64,000 nt of DNA from Bacteroidia bacterium (lineage in GTDB: Bacteria; Bacteroidota; Bacteroidia; CAIKAF01). The stretch is from assembly GCA_030427255.1 (NCBI GenBank), contig JAUHWY010000003.1, positions 124,001-188,000 of the forward strand. Direction: 5' to 3'. A program made the translations under genes and the position numbers. The notes beneath the pieces were generated by a model. It searched no databases. It was not told where the DNA came from and was given only the letters and a program-made list of their open reading frames with translations. Positions 45,696 through 54,530 of this stretch are shown here, in pieces. Every line of letters begins with the position of its first letter. The stretch's first letter is position 1.

Positions 45696-46148
45696 ATGAG
45701 TTGGCTAAAAACACAAGCAGAGCAAGCGAAAAACCAAGCGCCTCAGGAATTATGTCCATTGGTGGTGTACGATGGGGTTTGCCGCTTTTGCAACGGCAGC
45801 GTGCAATGGTTGCTAAAACGTCCAGGAGCAAATAGATTGCATTACATGGCGTGGCAAAGTGCACAAAGGCCCGGTTTCATGCCATTTACCAAGGGAGAGG
45901 AAAGCCCCGAAAGTCTTTGGGTTTTAAGCTCCGGAGGGCAAAGCTACCGAGGCTCGGAAGCAGCCCTTAAACTTGCTGAAATTTTAGGATTCCCCTGGCA
46001 TGTGCTGGCCCTTCCTGCCCGGCTTCTTCCGGTTCCTGCCAGGCAGTGGTTGTACCATCAGTTGGCGGCTAGGCGCTACCGCTTGTTTGGGAAGCATGAA
46101 TCCTGTCCCATTCCTTCTCCTGAAGTGCGCAAAAAATTCATTTTATGA
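45696..46148 (+). CDS. DCC-family (DUF393) thiol-disulfide protein
   Basis: 150 residues from 45696. The family signature is clear: VVYDGVCRFCNGSVQWLL with the D-x3-C-x2-C motif (C29, C32), followed by GSEAALKLAEILG and a hydrophobic PWHVLALPARLLPVPAR segment, then a C-terminal HESCPIPSPEVRKKF. Members are thought to be thiol-disulfide oxidoreductases, although the reaction is not well established. The stop overlaps the ATG of the DsbA-like gene by four bases, so the two are co-translated, which supports a shared redox role. Confidence 0.9.
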   Translation: MSWLKTQAEQAKNQAPQELCPLVVYDGVCRFCNGSVQWLLKRPGANRLHYMAWQSAQRPGFMPFTKGEESPESLWVLSSGGQSYRGSEAALKLAEILGFPWHVLALPARLLPVPARQWLYHQLAARRYRLFGKHESCPIPSPEVRKKFIL

Positions 46149-46759
46149 GCAAAACAGCTGCTTGGATTCCTGTCGCCCTTTTGATTTTTGCGGCAGGTTT
46201 TGGAACCGCTTGGTGGCTAAAACCGGGACCCAAAGTATACCTAGCTCCACCCGAAGGCATGCCGCAGTATGCGCATGATTTAATCATAGGCAACCCAAAA
46301 GCTCCCAAGCTTGGCCTATACCTAAGTTATCAGTGCCCCTATTGCGAGGAGTTTTACGAAGCGTGTTGGGAGGAATTGCGCCGCGATTATGTAGAGCCTC
46401 AAAAACTATGTTTGGTATTGCGTTTGATACCCGGACCGGGACATCCCAATGAATTGCGTGCCGTGCGCTACCTTCAATGCATTTCACCGGAGTTTTTGCC
46501 CGAAGCCCATGAAGCCTTGCAAGAATGGAAAAGCCGAGACAGCCTATGGCCGGAGAATGCCCTGGCCAATTATCAAAGTCCGGAGCTAAAGGCATGCATA
46601 GCAAAAGAGGCGGTGCGCCGTTCGGTTTTGGCCGCTCAAATTCAATCGGAAGAAGACGGCATACACCTAACCCCCAGCTTTTGGTTTCCCACCAAAGTAG
46701 TGATGGGCTACGAAGGCAAAAAGGCCTTTTTTGATCGGGTGAAGGAAATGGTGGAGTGA
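46145..46759 (+). CDS. DsbA-like thioredoxin-fold membrane-anchored protein
   Basis: 204 residues. N-terminal membrane anchor (about 7-24, WIPVALLIFAAGFGTAWW), then a thioredoxin fold with the active site C64-PY-C67 in SYQCPYCEEFYEA, a helical insertion about 100-165, and a cis-proline-type loop LTPSFWFPTK (about 177). Typical of DsbA/DsbG-related extracytoplasmic oxidoreductases. Coupled to the DCC gene upstream by an ATGA overlap and convergent with the di-haem gene, three bases from its stop. Confidence 0.85.
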   Translation: MSKTAAWIPVALLIFAAGFGTAWWLKPGPKVYLAPPEGMPQYAHDLIIGNPKAPKLGLYLSYQCPYCEEFYEACWEELRRDYVEPQKLCLVLRLIPGPGHPNELRAVRYLQCISPEFLPEAHEALQEWKSRDSLWPENALANYQSPELKACIAKEAVRRSVLAAQIQSEEDGIHLTPSFWFPTKVVMGYEGKKAFFDRVKEMVE

Positions 46760-46762
46760 GCA

Positions 46763-47668
46763 CTACTCCATACTAAACCCCACCCGAAAAGCGCCACGTA
46801 CTTGATTGACCTCGTAACCGGTGGCTTGGTCTTGGGGATACAACTCTTGAAGGCGGGCCGCCAATTCCGGTCCGGGAGTTCCATGGCAGGCCATGCACTT
46901 TTCTTCGGTAATTATGGGATAATATCCCAGCACTCGGTTTCCGCGCACCTGCAATTCGGCTGATATTTCTTTTCCCTCGGCGTGGAGCACTTTCCAAGCC
47001 TCCAAAAGCATGCGCTCTCTTTCGTCGGCGGCATTTAAAGGGTTTCTGGGTTTATCGCTTATGCGCCGCACTTCTACTCCTTCGGCTTGGGCAACGCTAT
47101 CGGTAATGGGAAGGGCATGCAGGGTACAAAATTCAATGGCATGCAAAGGGCCACCTTCCTTCATTTTGGCCATCAAGCGTTTGCCTAAAGCTGCTTTGGT
47201 AGCTAAGGCTATCCGCCGCCCTTCGTCCAATCGGTCGGTTTTGGAAGCCGGCGCCTCAGCCAAGGCCAAAGCTTCGTTTGCCGAATGCGCAAACAGCCAC
47301 TCGGCTACGTCCACTTGTTGTTGTTTGCTGTATCCCATGGCAGGCATGAGGCCATAAGCCTCCACCGCCTCCGGCATTTTGCTTTTTTCTGCACTAGGCT
47401 TGGCTAAAAAGTCCGCCATGTGCTGCACAAAAGCCTCTTGGTTCGAATAAGCGGTCAACCAAGCCCGGCGCACTTCCTCCAATCGGGGAGCCATGCCTGT
47501 AGACTCTTGTCCCAAGCCATGGCAGGTGGCACAATTGGTTTGCACCAAAAGCCCACCGGAAGAAGGAGCCACAGAAGCCTCCGGGCTAGGTGTAGAAGTA
47601 GTACCCGATGAGCAAGCCCCTAATCCAAGGGCAAAAGCAGGTACGAAAAGCAGCTTAAGGACGTTCAT
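46763..47668 (-). CDS. Di-haem c lipoprotein (cytochrome c plus DUF3365/Tll0287-like)
   Basis: 301 residues. Lipobox LGAC (C19), a serine/proline linker, then two haem-binding motifs: CATCH at 46-50 in a class I cytochrome c-like domain (about 40-135, with MPAMGYSKQQQVDVAEWL supplying a Met ligand candidate) and CMACH at 258-262 in a DUF3365/Tll0287-like domain (about 150-301, ending in VRGAFRVGFSME). A periplasm-side electron carrier or redox sensor is likely. The order low-potential sensor domain after cytochrome c is an unusual fusion to my knowledge. No oxidase genes adjoin it. Confidence 0.87.
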   Translation of the reverse strand: MNVLKLLFVPAFALGLGACSSGTTSTPSPEASVAPSSGGLLVQTNCATCHGLGQESTGMAPRLEEVRRAWLTAYSNQEAFVQHMADFLAKPSAEKSKMPEAVEAYGLMPAMGYSKQQQVDVAEWLFAHSANEALALAEAPASKTDRLDEGRRIALATKAALGKRLMAKMKEGGPLHAIEFCTLHALPITDSVAQAEGVEVRRISDKPRNPLNAADERERMLLEAWKVLHAEGKEISAELQVRGNRVLGYYPIITEEKCMACHGTPGPELAARLQELYPQDQATGYEVNQVRGAFRVGFSME

Positions 47669-47725
47669 AGTTCAAAGCTAGGCATCTCTCATTATTTGGA
47701 CGATGACTTTTGTCACTGAAGCATC

Positions 47726-47920
47726 AAAAGATGGCCCCCCTGCCCGGTGGAGGGGCCGGCGCTGCCAAGGGCCGCGGAGGCCGGCTGAGGAGGCCCCCGA
47801 GCCTTCGGGGGACCCCGCAAGCCATGCCTTCCGCGTGCCTTTGGGTGCGACGCACCGGAGCAGGGGCAGGATACGGAGGAAAAATCCCCTTTGGAACCGG
47901 GGCCCAAAACCTAAAATAGC
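47726..47920 (-). repeat. GC-rich hairpin element E7
   Basis: Read on the minus strand it starts with TTTTGGGCCCCGG, contains GCTCCGG, a central perfect hairpin at 47811-47794 (CCCCCGA/TCGGGGG), then CCTCC, and ends in GGGGGGCCATC, the same end as E6. It lies between the di-haem gene and the first TPR gene. Confidence 0.88.
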
Positions 47921-47960
47921 TTGTGTAATTTTTATTAATTTTGAGTAGAATCTTCGCTTT

Positions 47961-48905
47961 ATGAAACGCATTGTTTTTGTTTTGTTGGCTAGCTTATGTA
48001 TAGGTTTTTTGCAGGCGCAAAATCCTGTGCAGGAGGAACCTCTCTATAAAAAGGCTCAAAAACTTCAGGAAAAAGGCCGCTATGAAAAGAGTTCGGAAAC
48101 CCTGCAGTTGCTTTTTGACCAAGGCAAGGTGGAACCGGAATATCTGATGCTGCACATAACCAACCTCATAGCCTTGGACAATTTTAAGGAAGCCTTTGGT
48201 TTGTTGAATACAAGCATTCAGCGTTTCCCAAAATCCATCAAACTCATACAATTGAAGGCTTTAATCCTTTCGGAAATGAGGCGTTTTGAAGAAGAAGCAG
48301 AGGCTTGGACGCAGTCCCTTGGCGTGGTTTCGGACGATACGCTTTTTCATTATTTCTTAGGGAATCGGGGCATGGCCTATTTTCGGTCGGGCAAGGTCAA
48401 GAAAGCGGAGCTCGACATGCGTAAGGCCTATGCCTTCGACAGCACAAATGTGGGTATTGTGTCCAACATGGTTCAGTTGGAGTACCGCTTGGGCAATACC
48501 GCCGAAGCCAAGCGCCTATTGAATAAGGCCTATGCCATGGGTCCGGAAGAATACGCCACCTTAAACAATATGGGGCTCTTTTTGCAAAAGGAAGGAGACT
48601 ATGAGGCCTCCATACAATGGCTGGAACGCGCACTGGAATTAAACTCCAAAGAAGCTTATGGCTGGAGCAATCAGGCCTTTAATTATTACAAAACGGGGGA
48701 TTTAAAAAAAGCAGAAAAGTATATTGAAAAATCGCTCAAATTGGACCCCGGCAACAGTTGGGCTTACAAAAACAAGGGATTGATTTTACAGGCCAAAGGA
48801 CAGACTCAGGAGGCCTGTCGCCAGTTTGACATTGCCTTGGAACTTGGCTACACCAACCAATACGGCGACGAAGTACAAAAACTCAAACAGGAATACTGCA
48901 AATAA
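47961..48905 (+). CDS. Exported TPR-repeat protein
   Basis: 314 residues. Signal peptide MKRIVFVLLASLCIGFLQA (cleavage near 19), then about eight 34-residue TPR units with the usual W/L-G-Y-A-F-A-P pattern (YFRSGKVKKAELDMRKAYAF, ATLNNMGLFLQKEGDYEASI, AYKNKGLILQAKGQTQEACR). It should act as an extracytoplasmic protein-binding scaffold. A paralogue with the same order follows 20 bases later. TAATTTTG at about 47936-47943 may be its -7 box. Partner unknown. Confidence 0.88.
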   Translation: MKRIVFVLLASLCIGFLQAQNPVQEEPLYKKAQKLQEKGRYEKSSETLQLLFDQGKVEPEYLMLHITNLIALDNFKEAFGLLNTSIQRFPKSIKLIQLKALILSEMRRFEEEAEAWTQSLGVVSDDTLFHYFLGNRGMAYFRSGKVKKAELDMRKAYAFDSTNVGIVSNMVQLEYRLGNTAEAKRLLNKAYAMGPEEYATLNNMGLFLQKEGDYEASIQWLERALELNSKEAYGWSNQAFNYYKTGDLKKAEKYIEKSLKLDPGNSWAYKNKGLILQAKGQTQEACRQFDIALELGYTNQYGDEVQKLKQEYCK

Positions 48906-48925
48906 ACAGCCTTAAACCATACAAA

Positions 48926-49861
48926 ATGAAATCCTACCACCTCATTCTATTGTTTTGCATCCATGCAGGATTATTCGCACAAACGGCTCAAGATTATTTG
49001 AGGGACGGCTTCAAGTTATTTCAACAAGAGAAATACAAGTATGCCTTGCAAAAAGCCAAAGCAGGCATTGCACTGGACTCTACCGAATTGGAATTGCACA
49101 GTTTGGCACTGGAATCCATGTACCGGCAAAACATGCGTGCCGAAGGACTTGCTTGGTATTTGCGCCACAAGAAATTATACGCCACGCATTTTGGCACCAA
49201 CTTTTTAGGTGGATTGCTTTACTTGTCGCACCCAATTGAAGCCCAGCCGGCCCTAGAGGCTTTTGAAACGGCCCTCGAAATGGCACCCAACGATACCCTC
49301 TTTCACTATGTGCTATTTTTTAGGGCCACCGCCAAAAGTTTTTTACGAGACTTTGAAGGCGCTGCCATAGACTTTAGAAATTGCCTGAAATTTAACCCTT
49401 CTCATATCGATGCAATGATTAATCTATCGGCCGTTGAGGACGATTTAGGAAACATGGAGGAATCCAAAGCCTTGTTGAATAAAATCATTGAATTGCAACC
49501 CGATAATATCGGAGCCCTCGCAAATATTGGATTCCGATTGCAGCAAGACAGCGCTTGGGAAGCTTCCAATACCTTTTACAACCGAGTGCTGGAACTGAAT
49601 CCCAACGAACCCTTAGGCTACAGCAACCGCAGCTACAACCGCATGATGCTGGGCGACCTAAAAGGAGCCATGAAGGACATTAAGAAATCCATTGAGCTGT
49701 TGCCCGAAAACTCCTGGGCATACCGCAATCAAGGCCTCATTTATCTAAGGATGAAAAAAGGAAAAGAGGCTTGTGCGTCTTTTGAAGAAGGCTTGCGGCG
49801 CGGGTTTACGGCAAGGTACGGGCCTGAGCTGGAACAACTGCACAAAGAGCATTGTCGTTAA
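48926..49861 (+). CDS. Exported TPR-repeat protein, paralogue
   Basis: 311 residues. Signal peptide MKSYHLILLFCIHAGLFAQ, then TPR units parallel to those of the upstream gene (AYRNQGLIYLRMKKGKEACA aligns with its last unit; both end in an EQLHKEHCR/KLKQEYCK-like tail). Evidently a tandem duplicate that has diverged widely. Operon spacing of 20 bases. Its stop overlaps the convergent next gene by four bases. Confidence 0.87.
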   Translation: MKSYHLILLFCIHAGLFAQTAQDYLRDGFKLFQQEKYKYALQKAKAGIALDSTELELHSLALESMYRQNMRAEGLAWYLRHKKLYATHFGTNFLGGLLYLSHPIEAQPALEAFETALEMAPNDTLFHYVLFFRATAKSFLRDFEGAAIDFRNCLKFNPSHIDAMINLSAVEDDLGNMEESKALLNKIIELQPDNIGALANIGFRLQQDSAWEASNTFYNRVLELNPNEPLGYSNRSYNRMMLGDLKGAMKDIKKSIELLPENSWAYRNQGLIYLRMKKGKEACASFEEGLRRGFTARYGPELEQLHKEHCR

Positions 49862-50574
49862 GGCAAACTCCAAGTATATAAATACCGCTTGCGCCCTCCC
49901 TCTTCTTGAATCCAAGCCTGTTTGGAAATTTCGCCGCGTCCCGAAAGTGCCTTAAAACGAAAGTTGGGTTTGGGGTCGGCAAAATGACCGGGCATGGGCC
50001 AATCCAAAAGTTTGCGCCAAGCGCCGGGAGCTAAATGAACCTCAAAGTTACGGCCCGCTCCTTCCACGGAAAGGTGCAGGGAGTCTTGGGTGGTATTTAC
50101 CAACCAAAGTTCCGAAACTTTAAGTGGAGCCTCTTCCACAATTTCTTGCACCGGAGGACCGCCCGGCTTGGGGGCTTGAGGGGCCGGAACCACAAGGGTG
50201 GAAGTTCTATCGTGGCTGTCTTCCCAAAAAGCAATTTGCTTCCCTGTGGAATCAAAGTCGGTTTCGCTTCGGTACCATTGAATGCCGCCGTCGGGATGGC
50301 TCGAATAGCGCACTTTTGCTACCGCACCATTGGGGTGGTAGCTTACTTGAACGCTGCTGTATTGATGCATTCTACTTAAATTCCACTTACCGATGGAATT
50401 GCCTTGGCCATCGAAAGCCTCAAAAAAACCGAATCTTTTGTCGGCATCCCAACATTCTTTGGCGGAAATGGCATTGGCCTGCTTGAACATGCGCAAGCTG
50501 CAGTTTTCGGCAGGCTTTTGTGCATATACGTTTAGCAGAGGCAAAAAGAGAAAAAAGCAGATAAAGCGCAGCAT
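49858..50574 (-). CDS. Secreted protein of unknown function
   Basis: 238 residues. Signal peptide (MLRFICFFLFLPLLNVYAQ). Residues 55-130 have MORN-like or antitoxin-YwqK-like strands (GQGNSIGKWNLSRM, VSYHPNGAVAKVRYSSHPDG). A proline-rich linker (about 130-150, VPAPQAPKPGGPP) separates a C-terminal beta domain (about 155-238) with SELWLVNTTQDSLHLSVEGAG. No family I can name with confidence. Convergent with the second TPR gene. Confidence 0.75.
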   Translation of the reverse strand: MLRFICFFLFLPLLNVYAQKPAENCSLRMFKQANAISAKECWDADKRFGFFEAFDGQGNSIGKWNLSRMHQYSSVQVSYHPNGAVAKVRYSSHPDGGIQWYRSETDFDSTGKQIAFWEDSHDRTSTLVVPAPQAPKPGGPPVQEIVEEAPLKVSELWLVNTTQDSLHLSVEGAGRNFEVHLAPGAWRKLLDWPMPGHFADPKPNFRFKALSGRGEISKQAWIQEEGGRKRYLYTWSLP

Positions 50575-50628
50575 ACAGTGGGTATAGCAAAGCTTATGCC
50601 AAATCCTATTTCCGGCCTGTGTATAAAG

Positions 50629-51075
50629 TTAGCCCAAGCCTGTACTGCCAAAGCCTCCGCTTCCCCTTTCGCTTTCCTCCAGGTCATTCACTTCTTGCCA
50701 TTCGGCACGGGCATACGAGGCAAACACCAACTGAGCCACTCGATCACCTGGGGCAATCTGCACCGGTTCTTGGCCCAAATTGATGAGAATAACCCCAACT
50801 TCGCCGCGGTAATCGGAGTCGATGGTGCCGGGGCTATTGAGCACCGTAATGCCCTGCTTTAAGGCCAAGCCGCTGCGTGGTCTAACTTGCGCCTCAAATC
50901 CGGCAGGGATGGCCAAATAAATACCCGTGGGCACTAAGGTTCGGGCCCCTGGAGCCAATTCCAACACTTGCGAAATTCGAGCCCGTAAATCGAGCCCGGC
51001 AGCCCCCAAAGTGGCATATTCCGGTAAAGCTTCTAATTCCGGATGACGCTTGATGTGCACCTTTATTTTTTCCAT
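50629..51075 (-). CDS. dut: dUTP diphosphatase
   Basis: 148 residues from the ATG at 51075 ([15 protein letters not shown]), which gives the usual trimeric dUTPase length; an ATG two codons upstream (51081) is also possible. The five family motifs are visible: [51 protein letters not shown] and the C-terminal [10 protein letters not shown]. Hydrolyses dUTP to dUMP, preventing uracil in DNA. The start overlaps the end of the flippase gene by 13 bases, so the two are in one transcript. Confidence 0.96.
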   Translation of the reverse strand: MEKIKVHIKRHPELEALPEYATLGAAGLDLRARISQVLELAPGARTLVPTGIYLAIPAGFEAQVRPRSGLALKQGITVLNSPGTIDSDYRGEVGVILINLGQEPVQIAPGDRVAQLVFASYARAEWQEVNDLEESERGSGGFGSTGLG

Positions 51076-52568
51076 ATCCATTGCAAAATTTGTCGGCGTA
51101 AACTGGATTCTAATCGCCACACCATGGCCAAAAAGGGCAATAAAAACAGGGTGGCCAAAATCATGCGGTACAGCATGGCGGTTTGGGGCAATTGCTCAAA
51201 AGTCCAAACCAAAGCTAAGGCAACAGAAATGTACACGACCAGGCGCGGTACATTATAAGGTATTGGGTAATACTTTTGCCCGAGCAGATAGCTAATAATC
51301 ATCATGCTTCCGTAAGCAAACAGGGTTGTCCAGGCAGACCCCACATAACCAAAGTAGGGAATCAGCAGGTAGTTTAGGCCCACCGTCACCAAAGCGCCAA
51401 CGATAGAAATCAAGGCTCCAAAATAGGTTTGTCCGGACAGTTTATACCACATGGATAAATTGATGTAAATGCCCAAAAACATATTGGCCAGCATAATAAC
51501 AGGCACTATGGATAGCCCAACCCAATAGGCCTCGCTTTGGATAAAATGCTTTACTAAATCCATGTACAGGTTTACCCCCAAAAACAACAAACAGCAAAAG
51601 GCTACAAAATAATTCATAACCCGTGCATACATGCTGCGGGCATTTCCTTCGTGCTGGTTTCTAAAAAAGAACGGCTCAGCGGCATACCTGAAGGCTTGAA
51701 TAAAAATGGTCATTAAAATGGCCAATTTGTAGCAGGCTCCATAAATGCCCACTTGTTGGCGAGCCGCCTCTTCGCCCATAGGCAACAGCTTGCTGAGCAT
51801 AATCACGTCCAAGCGCTCGTTTACAATAAAGCCCAAACCGGCAATAAGCAGCGGCAAGGCATAGCGCATCATGGATTTCCATAAGGACCAATCAAAAAAG
51901 ACCGGAATTCCTCTTAAAAGGGGGAGACACAACAAGGCTTTAATGCCGGAGGCCGCCAAATTGGCAATGAAAATATAGCCTACCCCAATGTCGTGATTGT
52001 AGGTTAAATCCACCAAAGCATTTGGATTCCCTTCGGTAGCCAAATAGTGGGAGCGACAATACCACAACCAATACAAATTCAGTCCAATGTTCACCCCAAT
52101 ATTGGCCAGGGTAATGCCTGTGAAACGAAAAGGACGGTTTTGTTGCCGCAAAAAGGCCATGGGTAAGGCGGTAAGGGCATCCAGACCTATAATTAAGCCC
52201 AGCCAACCTACGTATTCCGGGTGGTCCGGATGATTCATAAAATGCGCCACACTTTCTTTGTTGCTAAACAGCAATGCCCAAAACACCGAAGTGGAGGCAA
52301 TAAGGGAAATCAGGGCCGTGGAAAACACCCTAAGTGGTTTGGATTGGCGCTCCGCAAAATGAAACAAGGCGGTTTCCATGCCATAGGTCAAAACCACCAA
52401 CAAAATGGCTATGTAGGCATAGGCCTCGGTGTAGGTGCCAAAAACTTCTGTTTCAAAAATGCTGGTATAAAGCGGTGTGAGCAGGTAATTCAATACCCTG
52501 CCCAGAATACTTCCCAGACCATACACTGCCGTTTGCCCGGCCAGATTCCGTAAGGAGCTCAGGGCCAT
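51063..52568 (-). CDS. Polysaccharide flippase (Wzx/MATE-like)
   Basis: 501 residues with about 12-14 membrane helices of the MOP superfamily. Starts with the typical [27 protein letters not shown]. Candidate for moving lipid-linked oligosaccharide across the inner membrane. No glycosyltransferase is adjacent, and the downstream gene is dut, a pairing seen in Bacteroidota for this protein type. A -7-like box TACTTTTA ends six bases before the ATG. Confidence 0.9.
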   Translation of the reverse strand: MALSSLRNLAGQTAVYGLGSILGRVLNYLLTPLYTSIFETEVFGTYTEAYAYIAILLVVLTYGMETALFHFAERQSKPLRVFSTALISLIASTSVFWALLFSNKESVAHFMNHPDHPEYVGWLGLIIGLDALTALPMAFLRQQNRPFRFTGITLANIGVNIGLNLYWLWYCRSHYLATEGNPNALVDLTYNHDIGVGYIFIANLAASGIKALLCLPLLRGIPVFFDWSLWKSMMRYALPLLIAGLGFIVNERLDVIMLSKLLPMGEEAARQQVGIYGACYKLAILMTIFIQAFRYAAEPFFFRNQHEGNARSMYARVMNYFVAFCCLLFLGVNLYMDLVKHFIQSEAYWVGLSIVPVIMLANMFLGIYINLSMWYKLSGQTYFGALISIVGALVTVGLNYLLIPYFGYVGSAWTTLFAYGSMMIISYLLGQKYYPIPYNVPRLVVYISVALALVWTFEQLPQTAMLYRMILATLFLLPFLAMVWRLESSLRRQILQWIWKK

Positions 52569-52574
52569 AGTCGG

Positions 52575-52582
52575 TAAAAGTA
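52575..52582 (-). promoter_or_regulatory. -7 box (TACTTTTA) before the flippase gene
   Basis: Minus-strand box ends six bases before the ATG at 52568; implies a leaderless or nearly leaderless mRNA. Confidence 0.45.
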
Positions 52583-52611
52583 CAGCTTTTCCTTATCGAA
52601 CGGGTACAACC

Positions 52612-53406
52612 CTACTGACAGGTAACGGTCGGTATTACGTGTCGGTTGGTGGAGCCGCTGCACCAAGTGGCATAATACTGGCAACCCGCCGCATAGCCAT
52701 AGCAGTTGGTGGTGCTTAAATTGGCTACCGTAAAGCTTACAGCACTGCTAAAGCCCGCCATTTGACAAAAACAATCGGCCGTTTGCTGATCCGAAATCTG
52801 ATTGTATTGGCTGCCTCTCAACAAGTACTGCTGTCCGGAAGTAAAATAATCAAAGGTGTTTAGCGTAGTGCCCTGATTGCTCACCGTAACCTGAATGGAA
52901 TCGCTGTCCGAGCAGCCTTGTGCGTCGCTTACGTTCAATACCACCCAGTAGGTGCCGGCCTGACTCCAAGACACCGATGGATTAGAAGCTACCGAAGAAG
53001 CAGGCGTTCCTCCTTGAAAACTCCATTGATAGCTGCTGATATTGCCGGGCTGAGTAGCAGAAAAGGTGCTGTTTTGGTTCAATCCCAAACTCGTGCCTTG
53101 GCTGGAACTTATCGCGGCAGATGGAGGATTCAAGCAATCGCATATGGCTTGATTCCAGCCGCTTTGAGGAAGGTATACTTCCAAGCATTGACTGCTGGTA
53201 TTGTAAATCACTAAGCCGGGTGCCGGATTTGAAATCCCATTGCGTTGGGCCGTAGTTAATCTGGGGGGCAACATGCCGCGATCGGTAAAATCCACATCCA
53301 AACCGGCGCTGGGATGGGGCGGGTTGTTGCCGCTACCAATACGCACTCCTTGCGCCTGAATACTTAATCCAAGCCACAGCAAACCAATAACAAAGGTCCA
53401 TTTCAT
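52612..53406 (-). CDS. Secreted PKD-domain protein
   Basis: 264 residues. Signal peptide (MKWTFVIGLLWLGLSIQA). Residues 20-90 contain a segment common at the start of Bacteroidota surface proteins: NPPHPSAGLDVDFTDRGMLP, PRLTTAQRNGISNPAPGLVI, and a single Cys-rich end. Residues 95-180 are a PKD-like domain (GNISSYQWSFQGG, AGTYWVVLNVSD). The last 80 residues are cysteine-rich (CFCQMAG, CYGYAAGCQYYATWC) and of unknown fold. No T9SS tail is visible. The protein at 56641 shares the N-terminal segment. Confidence 0.82.
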   Translation of the reverse strand: MKWTFVIGLLWLGLSIQAQGVRIGSGNNPPHPSAGLDVDFTDRGMLPPRLTTAQRNGISNPAPGLVIYNTSSQCLEVYLPQSGWNQAICDCLNPPSAAISSSQGTSLGLNQNSTFSATQPGNISSYQWSFQGGTPASSVASNPSVSWSQAGTYWVVLNVSDAQGCSDSDSIQVTVSNQGTTLNTFDYFTSGQQYLLRGSQYNQISDQQTADCFCQMAGFSSAVSFTVANLSTTNCYGYAAGCQYYATWCSGSTNRHVIPTVTCQ

Positions 53407-53522
53407 GCATAAATATATGCATTAGTGAAAGATAAAACCTAATCCACAAACACAGCCCTCCCCTACTTAGGGCCACCACCATAAATCCATGCAGCCAAAG
53501 GATGCAACTGCTCCACTTTCCC

Positions 53523-53530
53523 TACCTTTG
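53523..53530 (+). promoter_or_regulatory. -7 box (TACCTTTG) before dusB
   Basis: Perfect TAnnTTTG ending four bases before the ATG at 53535, supporting that start over an upstream in-frame ATG at 53502. Confidence 0.55.
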
Positions 53531-53534
53531 TTCC

Positions 53535-54530
53535 ATGGTACGCATTGGTTCTATTGAACTGGGAGAGTTTCCACTGTTGCTTGCTCCTATGGAAGACGTG
53601 AGTGACCCGCCTTTCCGCGCTTTGTGCAAACAACAAGGAGCAGATTTGATGTATACCGAATTCATTTCCTCCGAAGGATTGATTCGAAATGCCACCAAAA
53701 GCCTCCAAAAACTTGACATTTTTGAATACGAACGCCCCATAGGCATCCAAATCTTTGGAGGCGAAGCCGAACCTATGATGGAAGCTGCCCGCATTTGCGA
53801 GGAAGCCAATCCCGACATCATCGACATCAATTTTGGTTGCCCCGTCAAAAAGGTAGTCTGCAAAGATGCCGGAGCAGGAATTCTCAAAAACATCCCAAAA
53901 ATGGTGCGCCTTACCGAGGCTGTGGTTAAGGCGGTAAACAAACCCGTTACCGTAAAAACCCGCTTGGGATGGGACGAAGATTCTAAATTTATAGTAGAAG
54001 TCGCCGAACGACTACAAGACGTTGGAATTCAAGCAATTTCAATCCACGGTAGAACCCGAAAGCAGATGTATAAGGGCCAAGCCGATTGGAGCCTCATCGC
54101 CGAAGTAAAAAACAATCCGCGCATGCACATCCCTGTCTTTGGCAACGGAGACATCAATTCGCCACAAAAAGTAGTGGACATGCGCAATCGATACGGTGTA
54201 GACGGAGTTATGATTGGCAGAGCCAGCATTGGTAATCCTTGGATTTTCCGCGAAATAAAAGCCTACATGAACCAAGGCCTGGTGCTCCCCCCACCCGGAT
54301 TGGCCGAAAAAGCAAGCGCTGCAAAATGGCACCTCCAAAAATCCGTGGAATGGAAAGGAGAACGCCTGGGCATTCTCGAAATGCGCATGCATTACAGCAA
54401 TTACTTTAAAGGTACGCCCAATTTTAAAGAAACCCGCATGGAACTGGTCACCAGCGATAACCTGGCCCAGCTTTACGACCTGCTCGACTCCATTCCCAAC
54501 CGCCAAGAAGAGACGCTTATTCAAGCATGA
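53535..54530 (+). CDS. dusB: tRNA-dihydrouridine synthase (DusB-like)
   Basis: 331 residues from 53535. FMN-dependent TIM barrel: LLAPMEDVSDPPFRALC, INFGCPVKKVVCKDAGAG (the catalytic cysteine is the second Cys of this stretch), VKTRLGWDEDS, ISIHGRTRKQMYKGQADW and VFGNGDINSPQ/GVMIGRASIGNPWIF. A helical tRNA-binding domain follows from about 245. Reduces specific uridines in tRNA. The stop overlaps the lipase-like ATG by four bases, so the downstream gene is coupled even though its role differs. Confidence 0.95.
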   Translation: MVRIGSIELGEFPLLLAPMEDVSDPPFRALCKQQGADLMYTEFISSEGLIRNATKSLQKLDIFEYERPIGIQIFGGEAEPMMEAARICEEANPDIIDINFGCPVKKVVCKDAGAGILKNIPKMVRLTEAVVKAVNKPVTVKTRLGWDEDSKFIVEVAERLQDVGIQAISIHGRTRKQMYKGQADWSLIAEVKNNPRMHIPVFGNGDINSPQKVVDMRNRYGVDGVMIGRASIGNPWIFREIKAYMNQGLVLPPPGLAEKASAAKWHLQKSVEWKGERLGILEMRMHYSNYFKGTPNFKETRMELVTSDNLAQLYDLLDSIPNRQEETLIQA

